A DNA stretch of 64,000 bases from NCBI RefSeq assembly GCF_001514215.1, contig NZ_KQ948853.1:467167-531166 (forward strand), in the 5' to 3' direction. Each line of letters begins with the position of its first letter. Positions within the stretch are counted from its first letter, which is position 1. The stretch is from Streptomyces bungoensis. GTDB lineage: Bacteria; Actinomycetota; Actinomycetes; Streptomycetales; Streptomycetaceae. Position numbers and translations under genes: made by a program. Of this stretch, positions 1-8,236 are shown one piece after another. Below the pieces are notes generated by a model. It did not search any database. It was not told the origin of the DNA and saw only the letters and a list, made by a program, of their open reading frames with translations.

Positions 1-311
1 TGGAGGCCGTGCAGGGGGTCGAGGTGCAGGACGGCGGGGGCTACTTGGCGGCCGGGGCCGGTGGGGGTGATGCGCAGGCCGCCGAATTCGGCCCAGGCTT
101 CGACGGCGGCGGGGAAGACGCTGTGCCGGTGTCCGGCGGGTGAGGTGTGGTCGCGCAGGGTGTCGGCCCAGATCTCCGCTTGTTTTATGTCCCAGCGTCC
201 GGGTTGCCAGCCGGCGGCGCGCAGGGCGGCGTCGACGGGTACGGGGAAGCGGGTTGAGGGTCCCCCCGGTCGAGCGGAGCCGAGACTGGGGGAGGTGCGG
301 TCGGGGTGCAT
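1..311 (-). CDS. SUKH-3 family immunity protein (partial, runs off the window)
   Basis: The minus strand encodes a SUKH-3 type domain. Visible blocks are VDAALRAAGWQPGRWDI, AEIWADTLRD, HSVFPAAVEAWAEFGGL and GPGR, which match the family pattern of AGW-PGR, a VFP-A-EFGGL block and a GPGR turn. SUKH proteins in polymorphic toxin systems bind and neutralise partner nucleases or deaminases. The ATG at 309-311 is the only usable start before the domain. The first residues (TSPSLGSARPGGPST) are unusual because a 38-bp repeat element lies in them. It lies 75 bp after the YwqJ-type deaminase gene and probably shares its transcript, so a role as that protein's immunity partner is inferred from context. 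The C-terminus lies outside the window. Confidence 0.8.
   Translation of the reverse strand, partial: MHPDRTSPSLGSARPGGPSTRFPVPVDAALRAAGWQPGRWDIKQAEIWADTLRDHTSPAGHRHSVFPAAVEAWAEFGGLRITPTGPGRQVAPAVLHLDPLHGL
258..295. repeat. 38-bp GC-rich repeat element, copy 1
   Basis: The reverse complement of this stretch matches 61638-61675 at 34 of 38 positions. It has a C-rich arm, a GGCT-CGC centre and a GACCGGGGGGACCC arm that can pair back on the C-rich arm. Here it lies inside the first codons of the SUKH-3 gene and adds about a dozen residues in frame. Confidence 0.7.
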
Positions 312-385
312 CGGCCCTTCGATCGTGGTGCGGGGTGGTGGGTTCTGTACGGCCGGGTGCCGGCTCGCGCGGGGTGGTTCGTGGG

Positions 386-898
386 TCAGGTGCCGGCGGG
401 GTCGACGATGCGGACGCCGAAGTGGGCGCTGAGCGCGGTGCAGGCGCGGCAGGGGGTGGCGAAGCTGCCGTGGAGGGGGTCGCCGTCCTCGCGTATGCGG
501 CGGGCGGTGAGTTTGGCCTGCTTGAGGGCTCTGCGTGCTTCGCCGTTGGTCATGGGTTTGCGGGCGGCGCGTTTGCTGCGGGCGGCGTCGGCGGCGGTGA
601 GGTGGCGTGAGATGAGGATCGTCTCGGCGCAGCGGCCGGTGAAGCGGTCGCGTTGGGCGCTGGTGAGGGTGTCGAGGAAGTCCTGGACGAGGGGGTGCAG
701 GGGCGGGGGCTGGTCGCCGCGGGCGGCGGTGCCGGTGAGGGTGGCGCCGCGGACGGAGAGGGCGGCGGCGACGGTGGGCAGGATGCCGTCGCGGCGGTGC
801 TGGAGGGTGGGGGCGGGGGGTGCGCCGGGGCCGCTCCACCCGATGCGGGGGTCGCCGGACCGCACGTCGGAACCTCCGGTCCGCAGTGTGTCGTTCAT
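386..898 (-). CDS. YwqJ-related putative deaminase
   Basis: The 170-residue product carries the zinc-deaminase signature of the YwqJ group. A CAE motif sits in GRCAETILISRHL at about residue 90, and a PCRAC (PCxxC) motif lies near the C-terminus in SFATPCRACTALSAHF. In this superfamily the C/H-A-E residues and the two cysteines hold zinc for deamination of a nucleotide or nucleic acid base. The domain is free-standing, without the long delivery region typical of secreted polymorphic toxins. The ATG at 896-898 fits the length, and the upstream extension has no family match. The SUKH-3 gene follows on the same strand, as expected for a toxin with its immunity protein. The substrate cannot be told from sequence. 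Confidence 0.75.
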   Translation of the reverse strand: MNDTLRTGGSDVRSGDPRIGWSGPGAPPAPTLQHRRDGILPTVAAALSVRGATLTGTAARGDQPPPLHPLVQDFLDTLTSAQRDRFTGRCAETILISRHLTAADAARSKRAARKPMTNGEARRALKQAKLTARRIREDGDPLHGSFATPCRACTALSAHFGVRIVDPAGT

Positions 899-1070
899 GC
901 TCGTCTTCCCCTCCTGTTGCATCCCCCGGAGGGACACAGAGTGCCAAATGCCGTGGCCGGTCGGGAAGCTGGGGCGCCGCGACACGCCAGGGGCGGGTTG
1001 GGTGGTGACGGTGGGGTGACGGCTGGTCACGGAGGCGGGGGCGGGTCGGGGCGGCTGGGACGGCGGGCCG

Positions 1071-1099
1071 GTGACCGGGGTGCGTGTACCGCATAGGCT
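1071..1099 (+). promoter_or_regulatory. Candidate promoter for the WHH-SUKH gene
   Basis: GTGACC (1071-1076), a 17-bp spacer and TAGGCT (1094-1099) resemble a vegetative sigma promoter. It lies about 60 bp before the ATG at 1162, within the 263-bp divergent gap shared with the deaminase gene. No clear matching promoter was recognised for the minus-strand gene. Confidence 0.4.
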
Positions 1100-1161
1100 G
1101 TCGGCATCCGCGATCGACAGCGCCGTACAGGCCAGAGATGACGCCGCAGGGGGCAACCGCC

Positions 1162-2157
1162 ATGACGACAGGTCGGCTCGGGCAGCAAGCCGCGCCGCCG
1201 AACGCGGCCTATGCCGGGCAGGTCGTGCATTTCCCGGATCCGGTCCGGGCGGCACGTCACCCGAGAGGGGTACGGGTCGACGAGGGTGGTTACCCGGATT
1301 TCTCACCCTATGCGCGTGCGGCGGCGGAGATCGCCGAGCCGCCGGAGGGTTTCGGGGTCGACGAGTTGCGGCTGACGGACTACGTGTCGGCGAACGCGGC
1401 TTTGGCGGCGTCGGGGCACGAGTTGTGGGACACGGTGCCGGATGTGGCGACGCCGCACGGGTGGACGTGGCATCACGTGGTGGGGTCGCGGCGGCTGGAG
1501 CTGGTTCCGGTCGAGGTGAAGGCGTTGCTGCGGCACCACGGTGGGGTGGCGACGGCCCGGGTGGACCAGGGCAAGCGGGGGACGCGGCCGTTGCAGGAGA
1601 CACGTCCGGCGCACTTCGGGCTGCCGAAGTCGGGTGTGGCGGTGTCGGAGGCGCAGGTGCAGGGGGTCGAGGAGGACCTGGGGTACCGGTTGCCGGGTGC
1701 GTACCGCTCGTTCCTGAAGGCGGCGGGCGGGTGTGCGCCGGTGGGTACGGCGCTGGACGCCGAGTTGGGGTTGCTGCTGGACCAGCCGTTCTTCACGGTG
1801 CGGGACGAGGCGGCGGTCAACGACCTGGTGTACGTGAACAAGTGTCTGCGCGACCATCTGACGAAGGACTACCTGGGCGTCGGTTTCGTGCAGGGGGGTC
1901 TGCTCGCGGTGAAGGTGCGCGGTGAGCGGGCCGGTTCGGTGTGGTTCTGCGCGTACGACGATGTGCGGGACGTGGATCCCGGCTGGTCCCCGGCGGAGCG
2001 GGTGGAGCGGTTGCTGCTGCCGTGCGGTGAGGACTTCGACGTGTTCCTGTCGCGTCTGGCGGGCAGTCCGCCGGAGTTGGAGACGGTGGCGAATCTGATG
2101 GTGGACGGTGGTTTCGCGCGCCCCGTCCCGGTGTCTTCCGGTGCGGTGGGGGAGTGA
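1162..2157 (+). CDS. WHH-type HNH nuclease domain fused to a SUKH (SMI1/KNR4) immunity domain
   Basis: The 331-residue protein has two parts. Residues about 25-145 look like a WHH toxin of the HNH/endonuclease VII group: a RGVRVDEGGYPDFSPYA lead-in, GWTWHHV, then LVPVEVKALLRHHGG. The WHH and later HH are the expected metal and catalytic residues. Residues about 165-305 form an SMI1/KNR4 (SUKH) domain, with GYRLPGAYRSFLKAAGG and a later YVNK-L--HL segment. In toxin loci these are normally separate proteins. The ATG at 1162 follows a GCAGGGGG ribosome site; an upstream in-frame start at 1084 would overlap the promoter. The next gene starts 10 bp after the stop, implying one transcript. No signal peptide is seen, so it probably acts in the cytoplasm. 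Confidence 0.75.
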   Translation: MTTGRLGQQAAPPNAAYAGQVVHFPDPVRAARHPRGVRVDEGGYPDFSPYARAAAEIAEPPEGFGVDELRLTDYVSANAALAASGHELWDTVPDVATPHGWTWHHVVGSRRLELVPVEVKALLRHHGGVATARVDQGKRGTRPLQETRPAHFGLPKSGVAVSEAQVQGVEEDLGYRLPGAYRSFLKAAGGCAPVGTALDAELGLLLDQPFFTVRDEAAVNDLVYVNKCLRDHLTKDYLGVGFVQGGLLAVKVRGERAGSVWFCAYDDVRDVDPGWSPAERVERLLLPCGEDFDVFLSRLAGSPPELETVANLMVDGGFARPVPVSSGAVGE

Positions 2158-2167
2158 GCTGCGGGCG

Positions 2168-5026
2168 ATGGTGACCTTCGCGCAGGCGCAGGAGCGCGCC
2201 GAGGAGTGGATCAACGGGGACGTCCCGGCGTACCAGCACCGTGAGGTGCGGGTGCGGGAGTTCGAGCTGGGTTTCGTGGTGTGGGGTGAGGACCGTGCCG
2301 AGGGTCCGCGTTCGGACGCGGGTGGGCAGCGGCTGGTCATCGCCCGGGACAGCGGTGAGGCGACGCTGTGGCCGGCGCTGCCGGTGGGTGAGGTGATCCG
2401 CCGGTACGAGGAGGAGTACGGGCGCGGTGACGAGGTCGAGGACGCGGTGCCGGTGCCGGCCGCGGCGCGGGTGGATCTGAACCAGACGTCGTTCCTGCTG
2501 AGTCCGCCGGAGTGGTTGCAGGAGGCGGCGGACAAGCTGGGTATTCCGGATCGGCGGCCGGGGGCCGCGGACGCGGGTGCTGGTGCGGGTGTCGCCGCTG
2601 CCGGTGGGTTTGCGGGGGCGCCGGCCGATGGCGCCGGCGGGCCGGGGAGTGGTGCGTCGTGGCCGGCTGCCGGGGCTGCCGATGCGGGTGCCGGGCCGGG
2701 TGCGGGTGTCGCTGCGCAGGCGGGGGTGCCGGCGGCCGGTGGCGCCGGGAGCGGTGCGTCGTGGCCGGCTGCCGGGGCTGCCGATGCGGGTGCCGGGTCG
2801 GGTGCGGGTGTCGCCGTTTCCGGTGGGCTCGCGCGGACGCAGGCCGGGGTGCCGGTGGGGGCGGACGCCGGGGCCGGCGAGGAGCCGCGGGACCGGGTGC
2901 CGGGTGCGCCGGAGGTGCCCGCCGGGGCCACGCCGTGGGCCGGTACGGACACCAACGCCGATGCCGGTGAGGATCGTTCGGTGCCGTTGCCCGAGACGGT
3001 GTTCGCGCCGCCGTTGAGCGATCGGGACGGTGTCCCGCCGCGGCCGCCGGCGGCGGCGGACGCGAAGACGGCGCTGATGTCGGGTGGCAGTCAGCTGCCG
3101 CCCACGGCGGTCGCTCCGGCGCTGGACACCCCGCAGGGCGGTACGGCTCCTCCTCCGCCGCCGTCGGGTGCGCCGTCGTACGGCTATCCGGCGCCGCCTC
3201 CGGCCGTTCCGGGCACGCCCCCGCCGGGCGTGCCCTCGTACGGCTACCCGCAGGCCCCGGGTGCGCCCGTGGCCCCGCACGCGCCGCAGCCTCCGGCCGG
3301 GCCGGCCGCTTCGGGGCGGTCGCCGGCGCCGAACGCCGCGGACATCGCGGACGCCGCGACGAGCAAGGCCGCGCCGCCGCCGCGCAAGGGGCGCGGTGGG
3401 CTGGGTGCGCCGCCTCCGCCTCCGCCGCCGGGTGCTCCGGGGGTGCCGGGCGCCCGTCCGGCGGGCCCGCCCGCGCCGGGGACGCCTCCGGGCGGGTACG
3501 TGCCGACGCAGCTGGTGTCGTCGCTCGGCCCCGAGGGGCCGGAGGGGACCGGCGGTCCGGGCGCACCGGGTGCGCCCCGGCCGCCCGCCGCGCCGGGCGT
3601 GCCCGGTGGCACGCCGCCGGGCAACGCGTTCCACCACGCGGCCACCATGTTCGCCGATCCGGGTCAGCAGGCGCCGCAGCCTCCCGGGGCTCCCGGCGCT
3701 CCGTTCGCGCAGGGTGCCCCGGGCATGCCGCCCGTGCCCGGCGCGCCGCAGCCGCCCGCGGGCCCGGGTGCCCCGCAGCCGCCGGGGGTCCCGGGTGTGC
3801 CGGGCGGTGGCTCCGGTGGCGTGCACCACGCGGAGACCGTGCTGGCCGCGCCGCCCGTGGCCGGCCCGGGTGCGCCTCCGCCGCCAGCGCCCGGCATGCC
3901 GCCCGGCGCTCCGGGTGTCCCGGGTGCTCCGCAGCCCGTGCCGCCCGGTGCGGTGCCTGCGCCGGGTGCGATGCCGCCGCCCGGTGTGATGCCGCCGCCG
4001 GGTGCGCCGGTGCCGGGGCAGCCTCCTGCGTACGGGTATCCGCAGCAGGGGCAGCCGACGGTGGGTCCGGGGTACCAGGCCGTGCTGCGCTACCGCGCGC
4101 AGGACGGTTCGGAGCAGCAGCTGATCCGGCGTTCGGCGCCGGGCACGCCGCACCCGGAGTGGCAGATCTTCCACGAGCTGCGGGCGATGAACGTGCCGCC
4201 GGACCAGGTGCTGGAGCTGCACACGGAGCTGGAGTCGTGCGAGCTGCCGGGGGCGTACTGCGCGCGGATGATCCGGGAGCAGTGGCCGCAGGCGCGGATC
4301 ACGTCCATCGCGCCGTACGGCACGGATCACGCGAGCCGGCAGCAGGGCATGCGCCAGTTGCTGGCGCACCAGGGCGAGTTGCACCAGGTGGCGGACGGTC
4401 CCGCGCGGCCGGCGCCGGTGCGGGCGCCGTTGCCGCCGGTGCAGGCGGCGCCGCCGGTTCCGCCGGAGGCGATCGGGCAGGAGCTGGCGTCGGTGTTCGG
4501 GCCGGGGGTGTTCCGGTTCGAGCAGCAGGCGGTGTCGCGGCAGGGTGTCCCGCCGATCGTGGCGCACACGCTGGTGGTGGCCGGGCTGCCGGTGGATCTG
4601 GGCCCGTTCTTCTGGGCGCAGGCCCAGCCGGGTCGTCCGGTGCCGACGCTGGCGGAGCTGGCGGCCGAGCGCGGGGTGCAGCCGGCCCCGGACGCGGGGT
4701 CGTACCTCGTGATGGGGACGGACTTCGGCAAGGCGGTCTGTGTGCAGTACGGGACGGCGAACATCGTCGCGGTGCCCGTGGAGGCGGGCCCGGGCGGTGG
4801 GCCGGTGCCGCCGCAGTTCGTGAACACCGGCCTGCCGGAGTTCGCGCGGTGCCTGGCGCTGCTGGGCCGGATGTGGCGGCTCAGGCACGGGCTGAACCAG
4901 GAGCAGGCGGGCCGCTGGACGGTGGACTTCCAGGCCCAGTTGGCCTCGCTCGACCCGGCGGCGCTCGGTTCGCCGGAGAGCTGGTGGTCGGTGCTGCTGG
5001 AGCAGATGTGGGACGGGCTGCTGTGA
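2168..5026 (+). CDS. Large multidomain protein: immunity-like N-terminus, Pro/Gly-rich stalk, deaminase-like domain, SUKH-4
   Basis: The protein has 952 residues. About 1-90 resembles YrhB/Imm35-type immunity domains (TFAQAQERAEEWING, then a GEATLWPALPVGEVIRRYEEEYG segment). About 120-620 is low-complexity Pro/Gly/Ala sequence with tandem repeats. About 635-745 resembles an XOO_2897-type nucleic acid deaminase: a WQIFHELRAM lead-in, then HTELESCELPGAYC, which supplies H-x-E and a C-x7-C pair. About 755-950 is a SUKH-4 domain (FGPGVFRFEQQAV, VDLGPFFWA, SYLVMGTDFG, WWSVLLEQMWDGLL). Deaminase and immunity modules thus lie in one chain. The ATG at 2168 lies 10 bp after the previous stop. Whether the deaminase domain is active is unknown; one of its signature positions could be read differently. 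Confidence 0.7.
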   Translation: MVTFAQAQERAEEWINGDVPAYQHREVRVREFELGFVVWGEDRAEGPRSDAGGQRLVIARDSGEATLWPALPVGEVIRRYEEEYGRGDEVEDAVPVPAAARVDLNQTSFLLSPPEWLQEAADKLGIPDRRPGAADAGAGAGVAAAGGFAGAPADGAGGPGSGASWPAAGAADAGAGPGAGVAAQAGVPAAGGAGSGASWPAAGAADAGAGSGAGVAVSGGLARTQAGVPVGADAGAGEEPRDRVPGAPEVPAGATPWAGTDTNADAGEDRSVPLPETVFAPPLSDRDGVPPRPPAAADAKTALMSGGSQLPPTAVAPALDTPQGGTAPPPPPSGAPSYGYPAPPPAVPGTPPPGVPSYGYPQAPGAPVAPHAPQPPAGPAASGRSPAPNAADIADAATSKAAPPPRKGRGGLGAPPPPPPPGAPGVPGARPAGPPAPGTPPGGYVPTQLVSSLGPEGPEGTGGPGAPGAPRPPAAPGVPGGTPPGNAFHHAATMFADPGQQAPQPPGAPGAPFAQGAPGMPPVPGAPQPPAGPGAPQPPGVPGVPGGGSGGVHHAETVLAAPPVAGPGAPPPPAPGMPPGAPGVPGAPQPVPPGAVPAPGAMPPPGVMPPPGAPVPGQPPAYGYPQQGQPTVGPGYQAVLRYRAQDGSEQQLIRRSAPGTPHPEWQIFHELRAMNVPPDQVLELHTELESCELPGAYCARMIREQWPQARITSIAPYGTDHASRQQGMRQLLAHQGELHQVADGPARPAPVRAPLPPVQAAPPVPPEAIGQELASVFGPGVFRFEQQAVSRQGVPPIVAHTLVVAGLPVDLGPFFWAQAQPGRPVPTLAELAAERGVQPAPDAGSYLVMGTDFGKAVCVQYGTANIVAVPVEAGPGGGPVPPQFVNTGLPEFARCLALLGRMWRLRHGLNQEQAGRWTVDFQAQLASLDPAALGSPESWWSVLLEQMWDGLL
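2651..2797 (+). repeat. In-frame tandem repeat, 102-bp period
   Basis: A 45-bp segment at 2651-2695 recurs exactly at 2753-2797. The 102-bp offset equals 34 codons, and each unit encodes GASWPAAGAADAGAG. It lies in the low-complexity stalk of the SUKH-4 protein and probably changes length by slippage or recombination. Confidence 0.8.
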
Positions 5027-5239
5027 CGTCCGCCTGAGGAGCCGCACCCCTCGTGGGTCGCCGTGGGTCCCTTCGTGCCCTTCACGCGCGTGCGTGGAGG
5101 GCACGTTGCGTTCGCGTTCCGTGAGATTTCGACCGTGACATGCCCGCGGAGTGTCGCGTTATGTCCATTTATGCCCCATCCATCAAGATGTGCGCGAACT
5201 CATCGTGTCGTGCAGGTCCGCCGGAGAGGGGTTCCCAGG

Positions 5240-6127
5240 GTGAGCAGCGCAGCGACGAGGCCGCACGGCCTCGTGCGGGTCCGGGGGCGTGGTTACCGCC
5301 CCGCACAGGTCGACGCCTTCCTCGAGGTGCTGTCGCAGGAGCGCGACGCCGCCTGGGAGCGTGCCGCGCGGCTGACCGTGCTGGCCAAGGAGATGGAGGC
5401 GGAGCTCGCGCGGCTCGGCGGGGAGGTGGCGGCGCTCGCGCCGCAGACGTACGAGAGCCTCGGGGACCAGGCGCGGCGCCTGTACCAGCTGGTGCTGAGG
5501 GAGGCGGCGGAGGTCCGGGAACGGGCGCGGCGCGAGACGCAGGAGCAGGTGGCGCGGGCCGAGGCGCGCGCCCTGGTGGTGTGCCGGGAGGCGCGGGAGG
5601 CGGCGGACGCGCTCCGCGTGGACGCCGAGGAGCACGCCCGCCGGCGCGTGCTCGCGGCGCACGCCGAGGCCGAGGACATCCGCGTCGGCACCCGGCGCGA
5701 GGTGAAGGCCGGACGCGGTGAGGCGCTCGCCCAGTTGCGCGAGGTACGGCGGCGCACCACCCGCCTGCTCCCCGAGCAGGCCGCGGAGCAGGCCGAGCGC
5801 TGGGCCGCGCAGGAGCGCGAGGAGACCGAACGGCTGGCCGCGTTCGAGGCCTGGTACGCCGGGGCGGTCACGCGCGCGGAGAGCGCCCTGGCGCAGGCGG
5901 AGCGGACGCTCGCCGAGACCGAGGAGTCGGCGCGCCGCTGCCAGGAGGAGGCACGCGCGTGTGCCGCCGAGCTGCTCGTCGCGGCGCGCCTGCACGAGGA
6001 GCGCGTCACCCTGGAGACCGAACAGGTCCTGCGGGAGCACGGCGAGACCTGGGACGACGTCCAGGCGCACATGGACTCGGTGCGCGACAGTCTCATCTCC
6101 CTGAAGGGCCGCGCCGCCTTGGACTAG
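5240..6127 (+). CDS. DivIVA-like coiled-coil protein
   Basis: The 295-residue product begins with GLVRVRGRGYRPAQVDAFLEVL, close to the DivIVA N-terminal pattern of a Y-R-x3-VDAFL turn. It continues as nearly unbroken Glu/Arg/Ala heptads to the end. Such proteins form elongated multimers; Streptomyces relatives include DivIVA, Scy and FilP-type cytoskeletal proteins. No membrane segment or signal is present, so it is probably cytoplasmic. The GTG at 5240 has a GGAGAGGGG site 8 bp upstream and places the turn at the N-terminus; the longer reading from 5063 lacks similarity. It is convergent with the symporter gene. The role at poles or septa is inference. Confidence 0.7.
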   Translation: MSSAATRPHGLVRVRGRGYRPAQVDAFLEVLSQERDAAWERAARLTVLAKEMEAELARLGGEVAALAPQTYESLGDQARRLYQLVLREAAEVRERARRETQEQVARAEARALVVCREAREAADALRVDAEEHARRRVLAAHAEAEDIRVGTRREVKAGRGEALAQLREVRRRTTRLLPEQAAEQAERWAAQEREETERLAAFEAWYAGAVTRAESALAQAERTLAETEESARRCQEEARACAAELLVAARLHEERVTLETEQVLREHGETWDDVQAHMDSVRDSLISLKGRAALD

Positions 6128-6203
6128 GGCGGGCGGACGGCGCACAGCCCCCTCGGACGGCGGACACCCCTTCGGACGGTGAACACTCCGCGGGCGGGCG
6201 CCC

Positions 6204-7832
6204 TCATCTCCCCCGGCGCACCGCCCCCGCCAGGATCCAGCCCTCCACCGCCTCGTACTGCCGCCGCTGCTCCTCGGCCGTGCGGCGGCCGGAGGCGATC
6301 GTGCCGAGCCAGCCGAGGAGGAATCCGGCCGGGATGGAGACGATGCCGGTGGTGGTGAACGGGAACCAGTTGAATTCGGCGTCCGGGAACGCCGAGACGG
6401 GGGAGCCGGAGACGAGGTTGGTGCCCGGCATGAGCAGCAGCACGGTCAGCGAGCCGCCGATCAGCGTGGCCATGAGCCCGAGGCGGGTGTAGCGGCGCCA
6501 GAAGAGGCTGTACACCAGGGCCGGGGCGATCGCGGAGGCGCCCAGGCAGAAGGAGAGGGTGACCAGCGGCTGCAGGCTGTGGTGCTGCACCAGGGTGGCC
6601 AGCAGGATCGTCGGGACGCCGATGGCGAGGGCCGACAGCCGGGCCAGGGTCATCTCCCGGCGGGCCGGCATCTGCCGTCCGCGGGCGGCGAAGACGTCGT
6701 GGGCGAGGGAGTTGGCGCAGGCGAGGATCATTCCGGCCACGGAGGCGAGCAGGGTCAGGAAGATGGCGGTGGTGACCAGGGTGAACAGGAAGGTCTCCGC
6801 CGTGGACACGCCGGCGCCGAACGCCGCCCGGGAGCCCAGCAGGTAGGCGGTGTTGCCCTGCGGGTCGGCCGTCGTGATCGCCGTGCGGCCCACCAGGGCG
6901 GTGGCGCCGAGCGCGACCACCGTGACGACGAGGACGAACAGCGCCACCAGCGACACCGCCCAGGACAGCGAGCGGCGCACCTGGCGGGCGCTGGAGGCGG
7001 TGTACATCCGCATGGTGATGTGGGGCAGGCAGGCGCCGCCGAGGACGACGGTCAGTTCCGAGGCGATCATGTCGAGGCGGGACCGGCCCGCGGTGCCGAA
7101 CTCCAGCCCGGAGTGCAGGAAGGCGGGTCCCGCCCCGCTCTGCCGGGCGGCGGCGGCGAACAGGGCGCCCGGGTCCCAGTCGAAGCGGTGCAGGACCAGC
7201 AGGGCGACCACGGCGCCCGAGCCGACCAGCATCACGATCTTCAGGATCTGGATGAGGGCGGTGCCCTTCATGCCGCCGATGGCCGCGTAGGCGATCATCA
7301 GGGCGCCCAGTCCGACGACGCAGCCGGTCTGCAGGGACTCGCCCGAGAAGCCGAGGATGAACGCCATCAGCTGCCCCGTGCCGGCGAGCTGGACCAGCAT
7401 CAGCGGCAGCAGCGAGGCGATGGTCACCGCGCACGCCGTGATCCGCACCCAGCGGCCCGGCATCCGGCGGGTCAGCGCGTCGCCCATGGTGAACCGGCCC
7501 GCGTTGCGCAGCGGTTCGGCCAGCAGGAACATCAGCAGCAGCAGCGACAGCGCCGTGCTGAGGGCGAGGACGACACCGTCGTAGCCGCACAGGGCGATCA
7601 CCCCGCCGGTGCCGAGGACGGTGGCGGCGGAGATGTAGTCGCCGGCGATGGCCAGGCCGTTGCGCAGCGGGGACAGGGAGCCGTAGCCGGTGTAGAACTC
7701 GTCGAGGTCGTCGCGGTCCGGGCCGGTCATCACGCACAGCAGCAGGGTGAGGGTGGCGACGGCGGAGAAGGCGACCAGGGACATCTCCTGGGCGGAGCCG
7801 CTGAAACCGGTAGGTCCGGCGGGGACGGTCAT
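6204..7832 (-). CDS. Sodium:solute symporter, cation/acetate (ActP-like) type
   Basis: The 542-residue protein has about 13 hydrophobic segments. Family blocks include DLDEFYTGYGSLSPLRNGLAI, AGDYISAATVLGTGGVIAL, AYAAIGGMKGTALIQILKI and PHITMRMYTASSARQVRRS. The GDYISAA and IGGMKG blocks are typical of acetate/monocarboxylate symporters in the sodium-solute family. It is expected to import a small carboxylate with a cation across the cell membrane. The ATG at 7832 overlaps the stop of the upstream DUF485 gene (ATGA), which indicates translational coupling. The precise substrate is not proven by sequence. Confidence 0.85.
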   Translation of the reverse strand: MTVPAGPTGFSGSAQEMSLVAFSAVATLTLLLCVMTGPDRDDLDEFYTGYGSLSPLRNGLAIAGDYISAATVLGTGGVIALCGYDGVVLALSTALSLLLLMFLLAEPLRNAGRFTMGDALTRRMPGRWVRITACAVTIASLLPLMLVQLAGTGQLMAFILGFSGESLQTGCVVGLGALMIAYAAIGGMKGTALIQILKIVMLVGSGAVVALLVLHRFDWDPGALFAAAARQSGAGPAFLHSGLEFGTAGRSRLDMIASELTVVLGGACLPHITMRMYTASSARQVRRSLSWAVSLVALFVLVVTVVALGATALVGRTAITTADPQGNTAYLLGSRAAFGAGVSTAETFLFTLVTTAIFLTLLASVAGMILACANSLAHDVFAARGRQMPARREMTLARLSALAIGVPTILLATLVQHHSLQPLVTLSFCLGASAIAPALVYSLFWRRYTRLGLMATLIGGSLTVLLLMPGTNLVSGSPVSAFPDAEFNWFPFTTTGIVSIPAGFLLGWLGTIASGRRTAEEQRRQYEAVEGWILAGAVRRGR

Positions 7833-8236
7833 CGGGCGGCCCCCCGTCGCGCGTCCAGTGCGGCCTCCTTGCGGATGCGCTCGGCGAGCGGGTCGACCCG
7901 GCGGCGCGCGGTGTGCTCGTACAGGGCGATCGCCAGCCAGGTCACGGGGAGTTGGAGCAGGGCGAGCAGCAGGCCGGCGGGGATGCCGTCGGTGACGGTG
8001 TGCGTCATGACGCCGGGCGCGCACGCGGACAGGACGAGGAAGAGCGTGAAGTAGCCGAGCGCCGTGAGGGTCGCGGTGCGGCGCTGGCGGCGGTAGGCGC
8101 CGCGCAGCACCCGCAGGTCGCTGTGGTGTCCGAGGGACGCGCGGGGCGGTGTGCGGCGCGGGTGGGGCGGTTCGGGGGGTGGCGGCTGCCAGGGGTAGGT
8201 GAGGTGGGAGGGCTGGTGCGGCGGGTCGAAGGACAT
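7829..8236 (-). CDS. DUF485 membrane protein, symporter partner
   Basis: The 135-residue product has a proline-rich cytoplasmic N-terminus (about 1-40), then DUF485-like sequence with two membrane spans: TATLTALGYFTLFLVLSACA and an ILL-type segment around LLLALLQLPVTWLAIALYEH, followed by an RRRVDPLAERIR tail. DUF485 (YjcH) proteins are usually encoded beside ActP-type symporters, as here, and are thought to assist them. The ATG at 8236 gives the usual family layout. It is first in a two-gene minus-strand operon with an ATGA overlap. Confidence 0.8.
   Translation of the reverse strand: MSFDPPHQPSHLTYPWQPPPPEPPHPRRTPPRASLGHHSDLRVLRGAYRRQRRTATLTALGYFTLFLVLSACAPGVMTHTVTDGIPAGLLLALLQLPVTWLAIALYEHTARRRVDPLAERIRKEAALDARRGAAR

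Noticed and set aside
386..1603. Minus-strand extension to 405 residues
   Set aside because: Only the last 170 residues carry deaminase motifs; the rest is Pro/Arg-rich shadow sequence over the WHH-SUKH gene.
1817..5104. 1095-residue minus-strand frame opposite the SUKH-4 protein
   Set aside because: Arg/His/Pro-rich composition typical of antisense frames in high-GC DNA, and no recognisable domain.
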